From: Caenorhabditis elegans | Taxonomy: Eukaryota > Nematoda > Chromadorea > Rhabditida > Rhabditidae | Assembly (NCBI RefSeq): GCF_000002985.6 | Contig: NC_003284.9 | Coordinates: forward strand, 10,230,001 to 10,294,000 | Direction: 5' to 3' | DNA length: 64,000 bases | Shown: in pieces, positions 36,198 through 49,632 of the stretch | Layout: the number at the start of each line of letters is the position of its first letter | How positions within the stretch are numbered: position 1 is the stretch's first letter | Position numbers and translations under genes: made by a program | Notes under the pieces: generated by a model | What the model saw: only the letters and a program-made list of their open reading frames with translations | Told to the model about the DNA's origin: nothing | Databases searched by the model: none

Positions 36198-39100
36198 CAA
36201 TGTTTATTTCCGGTGTGAAAAACAAATTTAGGATGATTTGGAAAAATGACCAACACAGGAAGGAAATCTTTTCCTGATAATTGTGAAGTTTGCTGCCAAT
36301 AAATATAACAACAAGGTTTCCCATCAAAGGGCAACTGAAATATTTTCAAAAGCAAAACACTACATAGTTATGGAAAAACTATTTAGTCAATTTTCTTATG
36401 GCGGAGCCAACTTTCTCTAGTCTGAACCGTAGTTATAGCGACTTTCTTCATTACTTCATACGTTAATACTCTCAATGCTGAGTGCGACACATCTAAAAAC
36501 CAGCCAACGTATTTATTATAGACTTGTTTCTGATCAAATTATAGAAGCAAATAATTGTGTCAATCAAAACAGGGTACACTTGTTGAAAAACCGATATGCT
36601 AACGTAATAAAAATCATAAGATAAGTTGTGGAAGCATAAAAACCATGGTGAACTTTTGTTTAGCTTGGTGTCTTTTCCAGATTTTGGAAAATCAGCAAAA
36701 AACCAAAAATCTCAGATTTTTTATTCTGAATTCCAAAAAACAAAATAACCGAATGACTCGTCCAGTTAGTCAAACACCTGGATTTTGTTTGAAGTCTTTG
36801 TTAAGCTGCTAAATACGGCTTGGTCTTACAAAAAAGTTTGTGGAATCAGAGTCTGCCGATTGGTAGAAACAGAAAAAATTAAGAAATAAAAAATTAAACA
36901 TCACGTACAAACAATAACAATGTGTGGTTTGAAACAGCAATGTTCACAGGTCTATTCTGAAAATCACAATACACTTTTTCAATTGAGTTTGGTGAGTAAC
37001 CCAATGTAACCCACAATCTGAAAGTGTGTTAGGGTTCCTGCTGTGTTATAAATTCGAATTTTAAAACATTCCAAAAGTAACATAAGTCAACTGAATTCAA
37101 TTTAAACAAATATTACGCTGAAGCTTTCGATGTACCAAAGCCAAGTTCAAAATTGCATAGTAGGTATCCCCTCCCCCCACACCGGAAAATAATGACAAAA
37201 CTAAAGATTCGGAAATCAAATGTTATCGGAGATGCCAACCACGACGTGATGCTTATTTGATCTGAAATAATCCAGAGGATGTGTCAACTCGCATCAGCTC
37301 ACAGCTCACAGCAGTCAACCGAGCTGGCAGAAAATACTCTTGTCTGAACATAGACCTACAGTACCTTTAATGTAATGTGACTGGTTCAAAAAAGAATAAT
37401 TTGCAAATCTGCAGTTAGTTAATCTTATTGGTCAATAAAACACCTACTAGGAAAGATCGACACTAAAATCTAATAAAATGTTTTTCGGGTAACAAAACAA
37501 GATTATTATGTTATGACAGATGATAATTGAGAGCAAATAGAAACTTGATTTCATTTAAATAATTTAAGCATTTCGTGGGTGTGTTGAGTAAGTAATTCAG
37601 TTTTTGTTGAACTACTAATGCAAAAAAGACACCAGTCAAGTACAAATAACGATTTTGAATGGTGTGTAAAATCTAGAATGTAATCTAATGAAATAATATT
37701 ATAGGATTCAATATGATTCTCAAGTTTGATAGTGAGTCGAAATAAAATTGACTCAGAGTTTTTAAACTCCCCCTCTAATAGGCGTAATGCTACGCCTAAA
37801 ACTTTCACATCCGTTGAGACACGTTAACTTTTATTGAAATGACATTTGTCACTACACGTTTCACAATTTGTTTATCAATCACTACGCTTATTTACTCGTC
37901 ATTTTTCGAAAGCGTCTTGAGAGTATTCAAGAGTGTGATTGAATTCCGGTGCAACATATCAAGTTGAAATTTTCTAAGTTCACACAAAGATCAGGGATAA
38001 GTTTGTTTACACTTCGTGAGGCATGTCGGCTTAAATGCAACAAAAATCTAGGATTAACATTTAAATATATAATTCAGAAAGGAAGATAAAACAAGAAAGG
38101 AAGAAACATGCAAGTTCTGGTGGTAATATTACCGGAATAAATGCAGAAGTCACAGGCAACGATCAGATATCTCGCAGAAATTTTTTATCCGTATTAAAAA
38201 GAACATTGTGAGAACATTAATCACCTGTGGTACTATAGATGTTTGTTAAAGTTTGCATAAAATATCAAAATATTAATTTTTAACTAATTTATTGCAACAA
38301 AGGCTTGCGCTCTGATCTCCGATAACATGTTTAGCAGCTACAGTAACTTTGACAAAGTAGCATTTTAAACTGTCTTGTCAGATTATGAAAAAAATCCTAT
38401 TATGAAATTTGGTCATTTTGGAAAAGTTCTAGTCAAACTTTAAACAGAATACCAACAAACTCTACACTCTCTTTAACGCTTATTAAAAAATATTTCGGCT
38501 ACCCTAACATAATACAATTTAAATTGTTTCAAATGATATTGTCAATTTTGATCTACAAAATTATGTATAAAATAGTTTTGTTCTGTTTTGAATATTGAAT
38601 TCCGGTTGCAACATATGCAACAAGACAACTGCTGACCGAACAAGACTGCTGACCGAAAAATTACTTTACACTACAATAAAGTTGTTTTTTTTTCAGATTT
38701 TCAGGAATTTCAGAATATTGAAAACGATATCATAATTTTTTTGAACTTACCATTGGAAAAAACACAGGCAACGCTTTTTTGTAATCTCTTAATGAAATAA
38801 TTTTTCCAAGAACGTGGAGGCTCAGCAACTGCACCCTATAAAACATTATATTACATTGGACAATAGGGATTATTTTTTTGGAACGCTTTCAGTGATTAAA
38901 ATGTTTTTTTTAGATGAAGGTATTATAAATAATGGCTATTACTCTATGATTCTTTTGGTCTTTTATATCGTCAAAAAGGTTTTCACATAATTAGATTTTG
39001 AATCCGTATTTTACGAGATGTCGTAAGTGCGTAATCCTGTTCTTTTGAAATGACAATGTTTATCAGAAGAATCACTTTTCAGAATTTATCTAGTTTCTTA

Positions 39101-42100
39101 AGATAATCTAATTTTTTGCAAAAGTGAACCTAAAGTCGGTCTTTATTCAAACACAAGTAACAAACATAAAACACCGACAATTTTAATAATCATCAGTTTT
39201 GAAATTATAGCTAGTTGATATATTGAGTAATCATCTCATGTCTACAACGCGTTTAAATGTACTCGGCTAAATGCCACAACTTTTGCGCCAGCGATTGGCA
39301 TTGCTAAAGTTGATTAAAGTCGGGGATGACCCCGAACATTTGCACTGAAAAATTGTATGAAATCATTGCATGCTACTACTAAAGATCTTGGTAAAGAAAA
39401 GCTGCAAAAGTTGGGTGAAAAGTTGGAAAAGATGGTTAAAAAGTGCGAGACACTAAAGTTGAGAAAAAAGTTAAATTGCCGAGTATTTTCCAAGAAAAAT
39501 TACTGCATGAGCCATGATTCTTTTAGGAGAGTCAATACTGTGAAATCATATTTCTGTGCACTTGCAAAACATCTGCATATGAAGCTAAAGGTCTTATTGT
39601 AAATTGTGAAACCCTCAAGTATGCAAACACTGAGGTCTAGTAATAGAAATAAGATCTCAGAACAATAAATATTGCCGCAATGTTTTTTTAGTTCAGATCA
39701 TTTCACGACCAATTCATGAAACATACAAGTATGAATATTTAAAAAGAACACTTGCAAAAATGATGCTTAAAACCTTGAAAAAAACTAATACAAAAAATGT
39801 AAACTGCAAAAACAAAACAAAAAACAACTAACTAAAGATACAGTGTTGCTGACCTACTAGAATTATTTGTAGTATTTGATCCGATAAAAATTTAGAAAAC
39901 ACAAAACTTGATTCTGACTTATAATAGTGGTAGAAAAACGTAAGAATACGAAATTAGCCATGAAAATACAACAGCTGAAAATGTAAACAATTGTAATGAT
40001 CAGAAACGTTTCACGATGATACTATATTTAGAGGTTGAAAATTGGGTGATAATCTTATGACTGAATTGATTAGAAAAGTTTTGAAAGAACGCTTTTGAGC
40101 AAACCATCCAAGCAAACGGATGACTAGGCGTCTGCTCTAAATGTGTTGAACCCAGTGAGAACATTAAAATCATTTTGTCTAGAGAATAACTGCAAATTTT
40201 AATGACGTATGATTTAAAAATTTATTATATATGTTTTTGTTAAGATATGCTTAAAACTATTCGACAACCTTCCTTTGGCCGGCATCAGGCTGCTTCATAC
40301 ACTTTTCTCTCAAAGCTCTTATTGGTAACAGATCAGAAGTAAACCTGACATCTAAACACCTCCATGGTGTGAACACAGAGAACCAGAACTAACAGCCGAA
40401 AAATTATGTTGATGGGAAGAAGAATCAAAGATATATTCTTGGAAGATTAGAAAAAGATGAGTGCTTTTTTTGATTACTTCAATGGGTTAATTGTAGGATT
40501 CAATAAACATTTTTTGTTGGTACTAAAAGAATTCTCTTTCAGGGATAAAGAGATCAGTGATAATTTTTGACAGAAAGGTATTAGACAATCTTATCTTTTT
40601 TTGTTGTCTACTAAAACCCACATGCGGTTTTCCTTTAAAAAAGGGGGTTTGAAAAATCCTTTCAACGCGTGCATTTGCAATAAACATTGTCAAAAATGAC
40701 ATAATAAATATTTTTATGTTAGGGCGTTTTTTATTGTTTCATTTTTGAGAGATTAAGTATTACTCTAATAATTAACCACGATTGCTGACAAATATCATTT
40801 ATTCTATAATTAAGTCATTTGCAAACTTGTCACTAATAGTTCAAGCATAAATCATATTTGGTCACGAAAACATAAAAAACAATGTTCTCAAATAGAGCCA
40901 ACAAAAGCTATGATCAAAAACAGATAAAGACTGGAACCGGCATTTTATGATTTATTCGAAGCCAACATTCTTCATTGATTTTCTCCATTTTATGTTTCAA
41001 TTGTTAAACAATGTGTCAAAATAACTTCATAACCACGTCAATATATCTTATAGCTCACCTGGTGCGTCTTTCCTCAAGTTACTAAATTTCTTTTCTGAAT
41101 ATTTCTTTGAGTAAAAACTACTTAGGATTACACCGGATTTGTTTAGTTTTACAATTGTCTTTACGGAGATAAACTTTACTATTGTAATATTCGTCGTACT
41201 ATTCGTCGTACTATTCGTCGACTTATACAGTCATATGCGAACAAACACGTATTTTAAAGAAAAGCAGTATAAAACATTGAGAAGGATATGAGAGTTAAGT
41301 TCACTAGGATTACAGGTCACGCAAATTGTGCATGTAATCTTGCATCTACCATTCCTAGTTTAATGTGGTGTGGGTGTGGCTTGTACTAGCATAGCCAACT
41401 ACAAAAAAGATTTTGTCTAAATGCTTCATTATTTGCTTCTAGGAATGAGATTTTACAAGTCATTAGCACTTTCTCTCGATTTCAATTCTGGCAAAGCCCA
41501 TAATAGAGTACCCGAAAACCACACCAGACGACACGGGTTTATTGTTTTTTCCCCTCCTTCTCATTGTTTATTGTCTAGTTGCTTCAAAGCCAAATTGGTC
41601 CGCAGAAAAAAGGAGGGGAAATGGGTGGGCGAGACAAAAAAAGAAAAAGAGAATCTAAATAGGTCCATGGATTGGATGAGTCAGTGATGGATGGCGTAAA
41701 ATGACGTTACTGACACCAGTGCAAAATTACTAAATGAAGCGTGTTTGAAAAATTTGAAATTTTGCAAAATGAGGTTATATCGGGTGCTTGAAGGAAGTCT
41801 CTCTGCTTTTTTGCTTCATGGGTTAATGGGGAAGTAAGCAAGCAAGTTACTCCAGCAAAAAAGGAACCTCTATTTTGAAAAGGTCACTAAGGACACTTTT
41901 AGCTTTACAAACTTTCTATTAGGAAAGAAACACACGTAGATCAGAAGAGTGTTTGAATTTCGAAATTCTGGAAAAATCCATTGCATGATGAAATGTTACA
42001 GCATAATCTTAATCAAACTTTAATATCGAGCACTTTTCATGAAGTTTTTTGCTTTGATTTTCAAATTTTTGCAAATTATCTCTAGTGAGAATATTGAATG

Positions 42101-43900
42101 CATTCTCATCTCAATAGTAAATCTTTTTCAAACCAGTTTCAACTCAAGTAACGTGCGTGCGTGGGAAATCTCACCATTTCACAGATACAAGAAACATTCT
42201 TGGAAATTTTACGAAAAGATGATTATCAAAATTTGTGATGTAAAAGACAAGGGTACACATTTTGGAAATGAGAGTTCAAAGAAACAAAGGAAGTTCATAA
42301 AATAATATAAAATAGCTTTATTTGATAGCGAATACCAGTAAGTTGGTCAACAGGTCAAAATTCCAAAACTTAATTGAAACTCAAGTGTCTTTCAAGGGCA
42401 AACTACTCGGTTCGGAAAACCAAAAAGTGATCAACTCTAGAGATTGTTTTTGAAAAAAGAATACCAACTGATCGTCCATGATCAGCACGCGCCTTCAAAC
42501 TGAATACCATTTTATCGTTTTTTAAATTATATTTTTATCAACATTTAATTAACACAAATACTTTAAAGAAACTACGTAAAAATTTAAAATATACAATGTT
42601 CTTGTTACATTCAATGATGCTATCGAATCATATCTTTGAATTGCAGACTATTTTTAGTAAAAAAAAATTCAAGTTAATTTTGAAATTTTGGAAATTTTGG
42701 TTTTACTATGAACAGTTGAAATCAGCAAGTTTTAACATGCAGCAAGTTATAGCTAAGACTGAAAACCTATTTTAGAAAATTTACGTTTTATCCATAAACG
42801 CGACAACACTAATTGTTTGCAATTATTGGTTATGTGGGAAATGCAGATCTTCGATAAATTGCAAAAAAAATGCCCTAAAATTGTATTAAAAAAAAATAGC
42901 GGAAATAAAAACTTAACTATATTCCACAAGTAAACATAGACTATAACATGTGTTTCCGTATGGTCGAAAACTTTTACCTGTTCGTCTTGATACCGACCTA
43001 GACTTTAACCTAGCGACCTTGACAACCTAGGAATTTTATTGGCCATTTCGAAAAGTTACTAACTATTACGTCGGTTCAGACATGAGTCATTTTTCGACCA
43101 CCCGGCTTGTTCTACTTGTATACGCGCTCATTCCTTGATATCAAGGTCAAAAATACAGTTTAGAGAAGTTTTGAAGTTGTAAGACAATGTCGGCTAACAA
43201 GTTGCTCCGTTTAAATGGACAACTGTGTCTTGGACAAACGGCCTCAAAAAAGTAATGTGACAGTGTTGATTATTCAGGATAAGATTTATGTCACAACACA
43301 CAAAAAAAAGTGTGACTGATCAATAAGGACTACAATATAAAAAAGTTCCGCCTGAACATTGCGCTGCAAACTGTTGTCTATCGATGATTGAACGACAAGA
43401 AAAACAAATACTTTTCTGATCTATGATACGATCAAAATCAAACCACCTGAAAATAAAATCAAATTTGAACCCAAAATCATGACGGAACCAGGTTGGTTTT
43501 GTCACGTATCACAAATTAATCATACTGGTAAGTCCCAAAATCGGTAATTGAATTATGTGCGAACTGTGTCCCCAGATGGAAAACTATCGGAATATTTTAT
43601 TGCCTTTTGTTTTTTATTGAAACCGTTTTCCGTTTTTGTGCATTTGAACTTACATTTCTCCGACACCACCACACAATTTCTAGCTATTTTTGTTGCCTCC
43701 GATCGAAGGTTTATGCAAAGTATTCAAAGACTCACCTTCCAATTCACACAAAATCACACAGCGACTCGGCATTCCGTCTTTTACAGTCGAGTCAGTAAAT
43801 CATTACTGATTTTTATCTCTTCTGTCGAGATTAATAGATAATATGCGTAATACATGGTACCTCTTATTAACAAACTTTGTTATTCAGAACCTAACAAACA

Positions 43901-46900
43901 ATGGGAACAAATCTATGGCCTGGGGCAAAAACCAAAGTGGTTGAGTTCTTCAATAATAATCATGTAAGTTCTAAAATAAGTTTTTTGGTGAAATAATGCA
44001 TAAAATGTTCAGATATGTAAAAATTAGATAAAGGAAGTAAATTGTGATTAGTTTCAAAATCAGCTGTTTCACATAACCCAAAGCTTTCAAAGCTAAATCA
44101 AGGGGGTGTATCTTTCAAATTGTTGGATTTATCATGAGCCAATTTGCTAAATATTCGAAAGTTAGTCGGAAATCAATAAGAAAACCAGTTGATTATTTGA
44201 TCATGACTGTTAAAACAACCAAATCTTGATTTTAAAAAATGAAGTAAGAGAAAAAACTATTGTTTGGAAATAATTGGATGCTCTCAAAATTCAAAAAAAA
44301 ACTCGCCAAACCGTTCAGTACAAAAAGTACCTGGAGCCTATGAATTTTTCTTGATGTCTATAAAAAAAATGTTTCAGGTTAATCAAATTGTTACATTTTT
44401 CATTATTGTTTCTGGTATCTACGTCACAATGGTTTCAATTACCGGCCAAAACTTCCGTATGTCTACTGTGTTTTCTATGTGCATTTTTTCCTGCATAAAA
44501 GATCCGCTTTCCAATATAATTTTTTGCAGTTCATCCACTTTCGCCGGTCACATCAAACTCATTGAACTTGCAAAATGCAGCCAATGAGGTTCTGCACTCT
44601 ATCATATCTTGCTTCATGATGGTAGTGCTAGCGGTAGCTGCTGGGAAACTTGTCAAGTTCATCTACACTCCATCGTTAATTGGTTTGTTGTTGGTTTCAC
44701 AATGTGGGGGTGGCATTACCATTTCAGAAATGGCACAGATAATCTTATGAATTAAAATTACGGACAAGTTTAGTTACAAAAGTAGGTTATTCTTAGGATG
44801 CATGCTGGTCGGAATAGCAATGAGAAATGTGCCGCAGTTCGGAGAATTGTTTTATATCAACGAATACTGGCAATTTATCCTTCGAAAACTTTCCTTGGTG
44901 GTTATTATCATCCGATGGGGAATATCAATAAATGTTCGATTCATCAAGAAAAACTATGTAAGGAGACTAACATCTGAAAAATGAAAAGCTTGTGAAAGTA
45001 TTGACCATTAAGGTTCACGGTATTCACCAAGTTTTGTTGCAAACCTTACATACCCTTACCTTACGGAAAGGACCATTTTAAAAGATCAATGAGAAGTAAG
45101 AGAATATGACATTTGCTACCTAAAATTATTTTCTAGTAGATTCTAGTCTCAAAGGCTGGTGTGATTTTTAGTGCGGTAACTAACAGACTATTTCACTAGG
45201 AAAAATGTATCATGTTGCAAATTGACGAAATTAACACAAGGATTGATTTTATCAAAACATGTTAAACATTTCAAATATGTGAACTTCATAAATTTCAATG
45301 TTTGCAAGCCGTGGTCGTTCATGAAACCAAAAAGAGCATTTCAATTAATATTTTGGAGCATGAATATGATATGGTGATGTATCAAAAAAACATGCGTATC
45401 GTAATCCAAAACAGTGGATGATGTTTGATTTGTTTTTTTGCTTCCGGTTTGATTGAATAAAAATACTAGGGAGATCAAACTTGTAAAAACATGATAACTG
45501 TGTTTTGATTTTTGGGAACAAACAATTCATCATAACTAAACGTTTTCACGTGTGCAGTTTATGCAGGATAATCGAATAACTGATCAATCATTTGCAGATT
45601 TTCCCACCAATTCTTGGTCTCGGATCCGCTTTCAGTGAAGCTTTGGCTATTTGTTTTACTGCGTGCGTCTTTTTTGATTTCCCGCTCTCACTTGGACTCA
45701 TCTGCGGATTTGTCGTGGCAACCGTATCGCCAGCGGTGGGAATGCCAACTATGATTCGCCTAAAAGAACAGGGAATCGGAACCACAAACGTGAGGCAGCT
45801 AACTACATATGATATAATTACTCGAAAAACACTCAATATAAGATTCAGGCGCTGTCTGACCTGACTCAATTATTTTTCAGAACATTCCTGATGTTGTTCC
45901 AGCTGCTTGCTGTTTTGACAATGTTGTATCATTGCTGATATTTTCAGTGACATCGTCTGTTACATTTACACACGGTAGGAATGCTTTTTGACTTATGGAA
46001 AATATAATTGTTGTGTTCTGTGTTCCAGATGCATTCTTCTTGACAATGGTAAAAAGCATAGGGGCCATTGTACTTGCAGCAATAATTGGTTGCGTCATTG
46101 GATGGCTTTTGCGCTGGTTTCCAAAAAATGACAACCGGCACACGCACTTTGCTCGTTTCCTGGTTATTGCATCTCCTGCCTATGCCGTTATAACAAGTAA
46201 TGAGGGAACTGTAAAAACTTTTTAGATCGATCTACAGTTTCAGTTTAATAGGTTTTTGTTGAGCTATCATTGCTCCACCATGGCATCTTACTAAATGAAA
46301 TAGATTCATCAGTCTAAAAAAAGTTAAAACCTGGGAATTGATAATGACAATGTAGAATGTGGCGAGACTGGCTGTCTTGTTTGTATATTAAAGGTCTAGG
46401 ACTGAGCTCCAAGAGCCTCTGAATTAGGCACTTTACCACACGAAAACTAAGTAGGTATAAGTTTCTACGCCTAAAAATTTCATGAACCTCTAGCAAAAAA
46501 ATGACTTCATGATTATACTCACACCGTTTCAAAATTTTATCCAACAATTTCATGAAGGAGTATGACTACAGATGTTATAGGCTATGTAGTTCTTAACATT
46601 ATCTTAAGATCACATACCGTATTTCTTCTATTAATATAACCTCCAAACTTGCACTCCCTATTAGTGTTGCACCTCAAACATCCCTCGAAAATTAGTAAAT
46701 TTTTGTTACAATCAATGACAATTTTGATGAATAATGATTAAAATTTGTTTACTCTCGAAAACGAAAACTAGTAGTTTTGAAAAAAAAACTTTCTGAAAAT
46801 TAGTGTGGCACTCCATTGTAGTCTTGCACTCCCTATTAGCATTGCAACCGCGAAGATCTTCAAAAAATAGTATTGGAAAAAAAATAGTTTACCTATCTTA

Positions 46901-48101
46901 ATCTGGTTGCCGGGATGATTATCTTCCACTTGACATAAATTTGTTATGCCTTCCAACAATATACAATCTCAACAACCCTGAAAATCTGAAGCGGCCGAAA
47001 AAAAATTAAAACGCGGGAAAAAAGAAGAATAAACAAATTCTGAACATTCATTCATTCTTTTAGGTATGCTCATCCTAGGATATGCCTTTCCTGGAATTGT
47101 GTCCGCATTATGCATCTGCTGTGTCAGCACCACGCACTGGAGAGAAGACAATCCTAAAGGAGTTTGATACAAAAATGTCTTATGGTACTATCTAATTTTG
47201 ACATCTTCAGATCAAAGTTCTTGTTCATCAATTTGACAATCTTTGGTATTTCGTCGCAGTACCTCTTCTTTTTTCACTTGTTGGGTACACGTTTGATTTT
47301 CAAAATGTAAGGCTGTACCTGTTAACTAATTACTGTAAAGAAATGACTATAAAATGTAGTGAATAACTACAACAATCATTAAAGACTCTAGTTTTTACGG
47401 TTCAGATGTCAGCTGAGAATTGGAAAACAGCGTTTATCATCATAGCAGTTGGAAGTTCTTTTCGGTTGATTTCTGCAATGATCTTATCGTATTATGGTCA
47501 CTTTAATATCTACGAACAAATTATTTTGGCATTGACCTTAATGCCAAAAGCGACTGTTCAGTGTGCACTGGCCCCGTCACTCATTTTTATGACAAACGGT
47601 TTCCCGGAACTCCGCGAGCAAACCAAACTAGTAAGATATACATATTATTGGATTATAAAAGAAGGAATAGCGGGAATTGTTTGATTAATCCTTTTTTATT
47701 TGCAGATCATCAACATTTGCATTACCGCAGTGATGGTGACAAGTCCTATTGTGGAGATATTATTAGATGTTTTGGCCCCAAGAATATTGAAAATTAAAGA
47801 AGGAACTTCGGTATTTAATCTTTAATCCAATTCACCAAAATGACAGATATTTTTTTAGACTTACAACAGGAACATTACCAACTCTACTATTCTTGACGAA
47901 ATGGATCCAAATCTAGAGCTGAAGAAGACATCGTCATCGAATAGCACCAACAACAGCAGAACCAATCTTAATAATAGGATCATCTACGAGTTAAACCCAA
48001 ATTTTGTGCCGATCAGTATCGAGAACGGTTATTCTCGAGCTTCATATCAACACTCTAATAACACAAAAACTTACGCAAGCGGGAATCGGATCAATAAGTG
48101 A
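43901..48101 (+). CDS. Na+/H+ antiporter of the NHA/SLC9B family, paralog A, 558 aa
   Basis: Twelve exons: 43901-43963, 44378-44456, 44530-44682, 44797-44957, 45598-45789, 45881-45974, 46029-46196, 47064-47161, 47211-47306, 47406-47630, 47706-47810, 47859-48101 (1677 nt). An acceptor at 43886-43887, just upstream of the ATG, suggests trans-splicing. The protein is a polytopic cation/proton antiporter (CPA2 type), with about 12 hydrophobic segments and hallmarks of SLC9B: TVSPAVGMPTMIRLKEQG (residues 194-211), VPLLFSLVG and LTLMPKATVQ before the last helices. The first 21 residues and the final about 80 residues (Ser/Asn-rich) are cytosolic. At the ion-binding site it reads CCFDNVV (D229-N230) where NHA proteins usually have Asp-Asp. 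It lies about 1.5 kb from its paralog on the same strand, too far for a typical operon. I recall this pair as F41E7.1/F41E7.2 of C. elegans, unverified. Confidence 0.88.
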
Positions 48102-49632
48102 TTGGAGTTAATATTTTTAAACGAAAACATTTTCAACAGTTTGTTGAAAAGTGCATTATTGTTGCTATATTCCCGATATTATTCCTTTTTGTTTTTATAA
48201 AACATTCAAACTCGACATATTGTAAAGTTAAAATCTCAAGCCATATTGAACATATGTTTTGAATATAAACATTATGTTTCGAATAAAACACCGTTTTAAA
48301 AATATTTGCATTTGTCTTCAATTGCCAAACGGAGAAATACCGAAATCATTTAATAAACTTGTATTTGATTATTTTACCAATTGGTGCAGAATTTGTAGAA
48401 AATATATTGTGTAACCCTAAAATTACTTTCATGATAATCTTTTTGCCAGATATATGCAACTAAATTTTCAGAAGCGTTCTGTTTTCCTAATAACTTTTCA
48501 GTCGAATTTTGAACAAGATTATTGTTTCATTGATCAGTGATGTCATTTTGCAAAATAAAACACAAAAATCATGCGGTCATTTGCAGTTAAATCTTTGTAA
48601 ACAAAAAGATCATTCTATTGTTCTCTATATAAGGAACTAATTAAACCAATAAAAATGTTTTTTCGTGTCGTTAAGGTAACTATATTATTTTTACATTTTA
48701 TCTGTTATTGTAGTAATGTGTTTTGCTAAATTTTAAAATGATTCTCACAACTTTTCTTCATAATTTTTTGGTAATACTCAAAGGGAAATTCTTTTATACT
48801 TCAAAGTTACTGTTATGTACTGGAGGTGGAACGAGGAGAGAATACGAGTAGTTTTTTACATTCCTAACTAATAAATAAATAGAAAGTTAAAGAAAGTTAA
48901 AAAAAGAACTCACGTTACAAGGTCTTTGTATCCGCGAGAAGTTTTAAAAAAATTTAAAAATAAACAAAAATAAGTTTCTCAGAAGGAAATAGGGCGGTCT
49001 ATAATACAAATAATATTGATTATTACTAGAATATTATTTATTTGAATTAGCATTACGCTCTATTTTTTTAATTATAGAGTGCACTTTAGTTTTGGGTCCA
49101 AAATAATAAACAATGAAACCCCTGAACTTCGTTCTTTCTGACTCCTGTTTTTTTTCATTTGTTTCTTTTCACACACTTTTCAGACTGACTCGACTGACTC
49201 ATAGTCTTTCCGAAATTCTGAAGACTTGAAATAAAATTTAAACTAGAATACCGGTGCGTCAACGTTAAAGGATTTGCATAAACGGCAAGTAGCAACATTG
49301 AATAATAGTATATAATATGCAAAGGCGAAGAGGCGTCATGCGTTATTGAATAAGTGTATCAGATTAAACGGTAAGCACCCCCTATCTCACTCTCCGAGAA
49401 AGTGAAGATAGTTAGTTGAAAGTTAGTAACGGTGTGTGGAAGCGACATTGCAAACACGCCGGCTCTCCTCCCGTTTATTCCGTTTGCCGATTTGGGGCTC
49501 ATTTGACAGTTCGATCACACACAACCATTCATCTTTTTCTTTCATTATACACTTCTCTTTTTTGTCCATTTGATCTTTTAACAATTTGTTAACTTCAGTT
49601 ATCAAACAATCACGTGGTGATCAAAACAAATC
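48102..49632. other. Spacer between antiporter paralogs
   Basis: Contains the 3' end of paralog A and presumably the promoter of paralog B. A GC-richer segment at about 49360-49520 with a pyrimidine-rich CACCCCCTATCTCACTCTCC block is the likeliest promoter-proximal part. No other gene seen. Confidence 0.5.
48282..48287 (+). terminator. Poly(A) signal of antiporter A
   Basis: AATAAA 181 bases after the stop codon. A second AATAAA lies at 48352-48357, so two alternative 3' ends are possible. Confidence 0.5.

Larger units (their letters stand above)
30140..43887. other. Gene-poor interval, nearly 14 kb
   Basis: No gene can be reconstructed. The left edge (about 30400-30480) is purine/G-rich and may belong to the secreted gene's promoter. 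Exon-like islands occur on the minus strand at about 31730-33490. A GC-richer patch with two GGGTTGTCGCGT-type units (about 35835-35870) precedes an acceptor/ATG/donor arrangement at 35918-35999. A 15-nt poly(G) lies at 36183-36197. A Lys-rich ATG frame of 81 codons is at 39357-39602. A short tandem repeat of about 12 bp (TTCGTCGTACTA) lies near 41190-41220. The right part presumably contains the antiporter promoter. Confidence 0.5.

Noticed and set aside
37942..38660. GAATTCCGGT(T)GCAACATAT occurring twice about 660 bp apart, and a duplicated CTGCTGACCGAA unit
   Set aside because: Matches are about 20 bp or shorter with no flanking similarity or duplication signature, so they may be chance or old debris.
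39357..39602. 81-codon Lys-rich ATG frame on the plus strand
   Set aside because: Repetitive KLGEKLEKMVKK-type sequence and no splice or domain evidence; could be a relic but is not supportable.
41190..41222. Short tandem repeat of TTCGTCGTACTA as a possible regulatory array
   Set aside because: Only about two and a half units; too short to separate from replication slippage.
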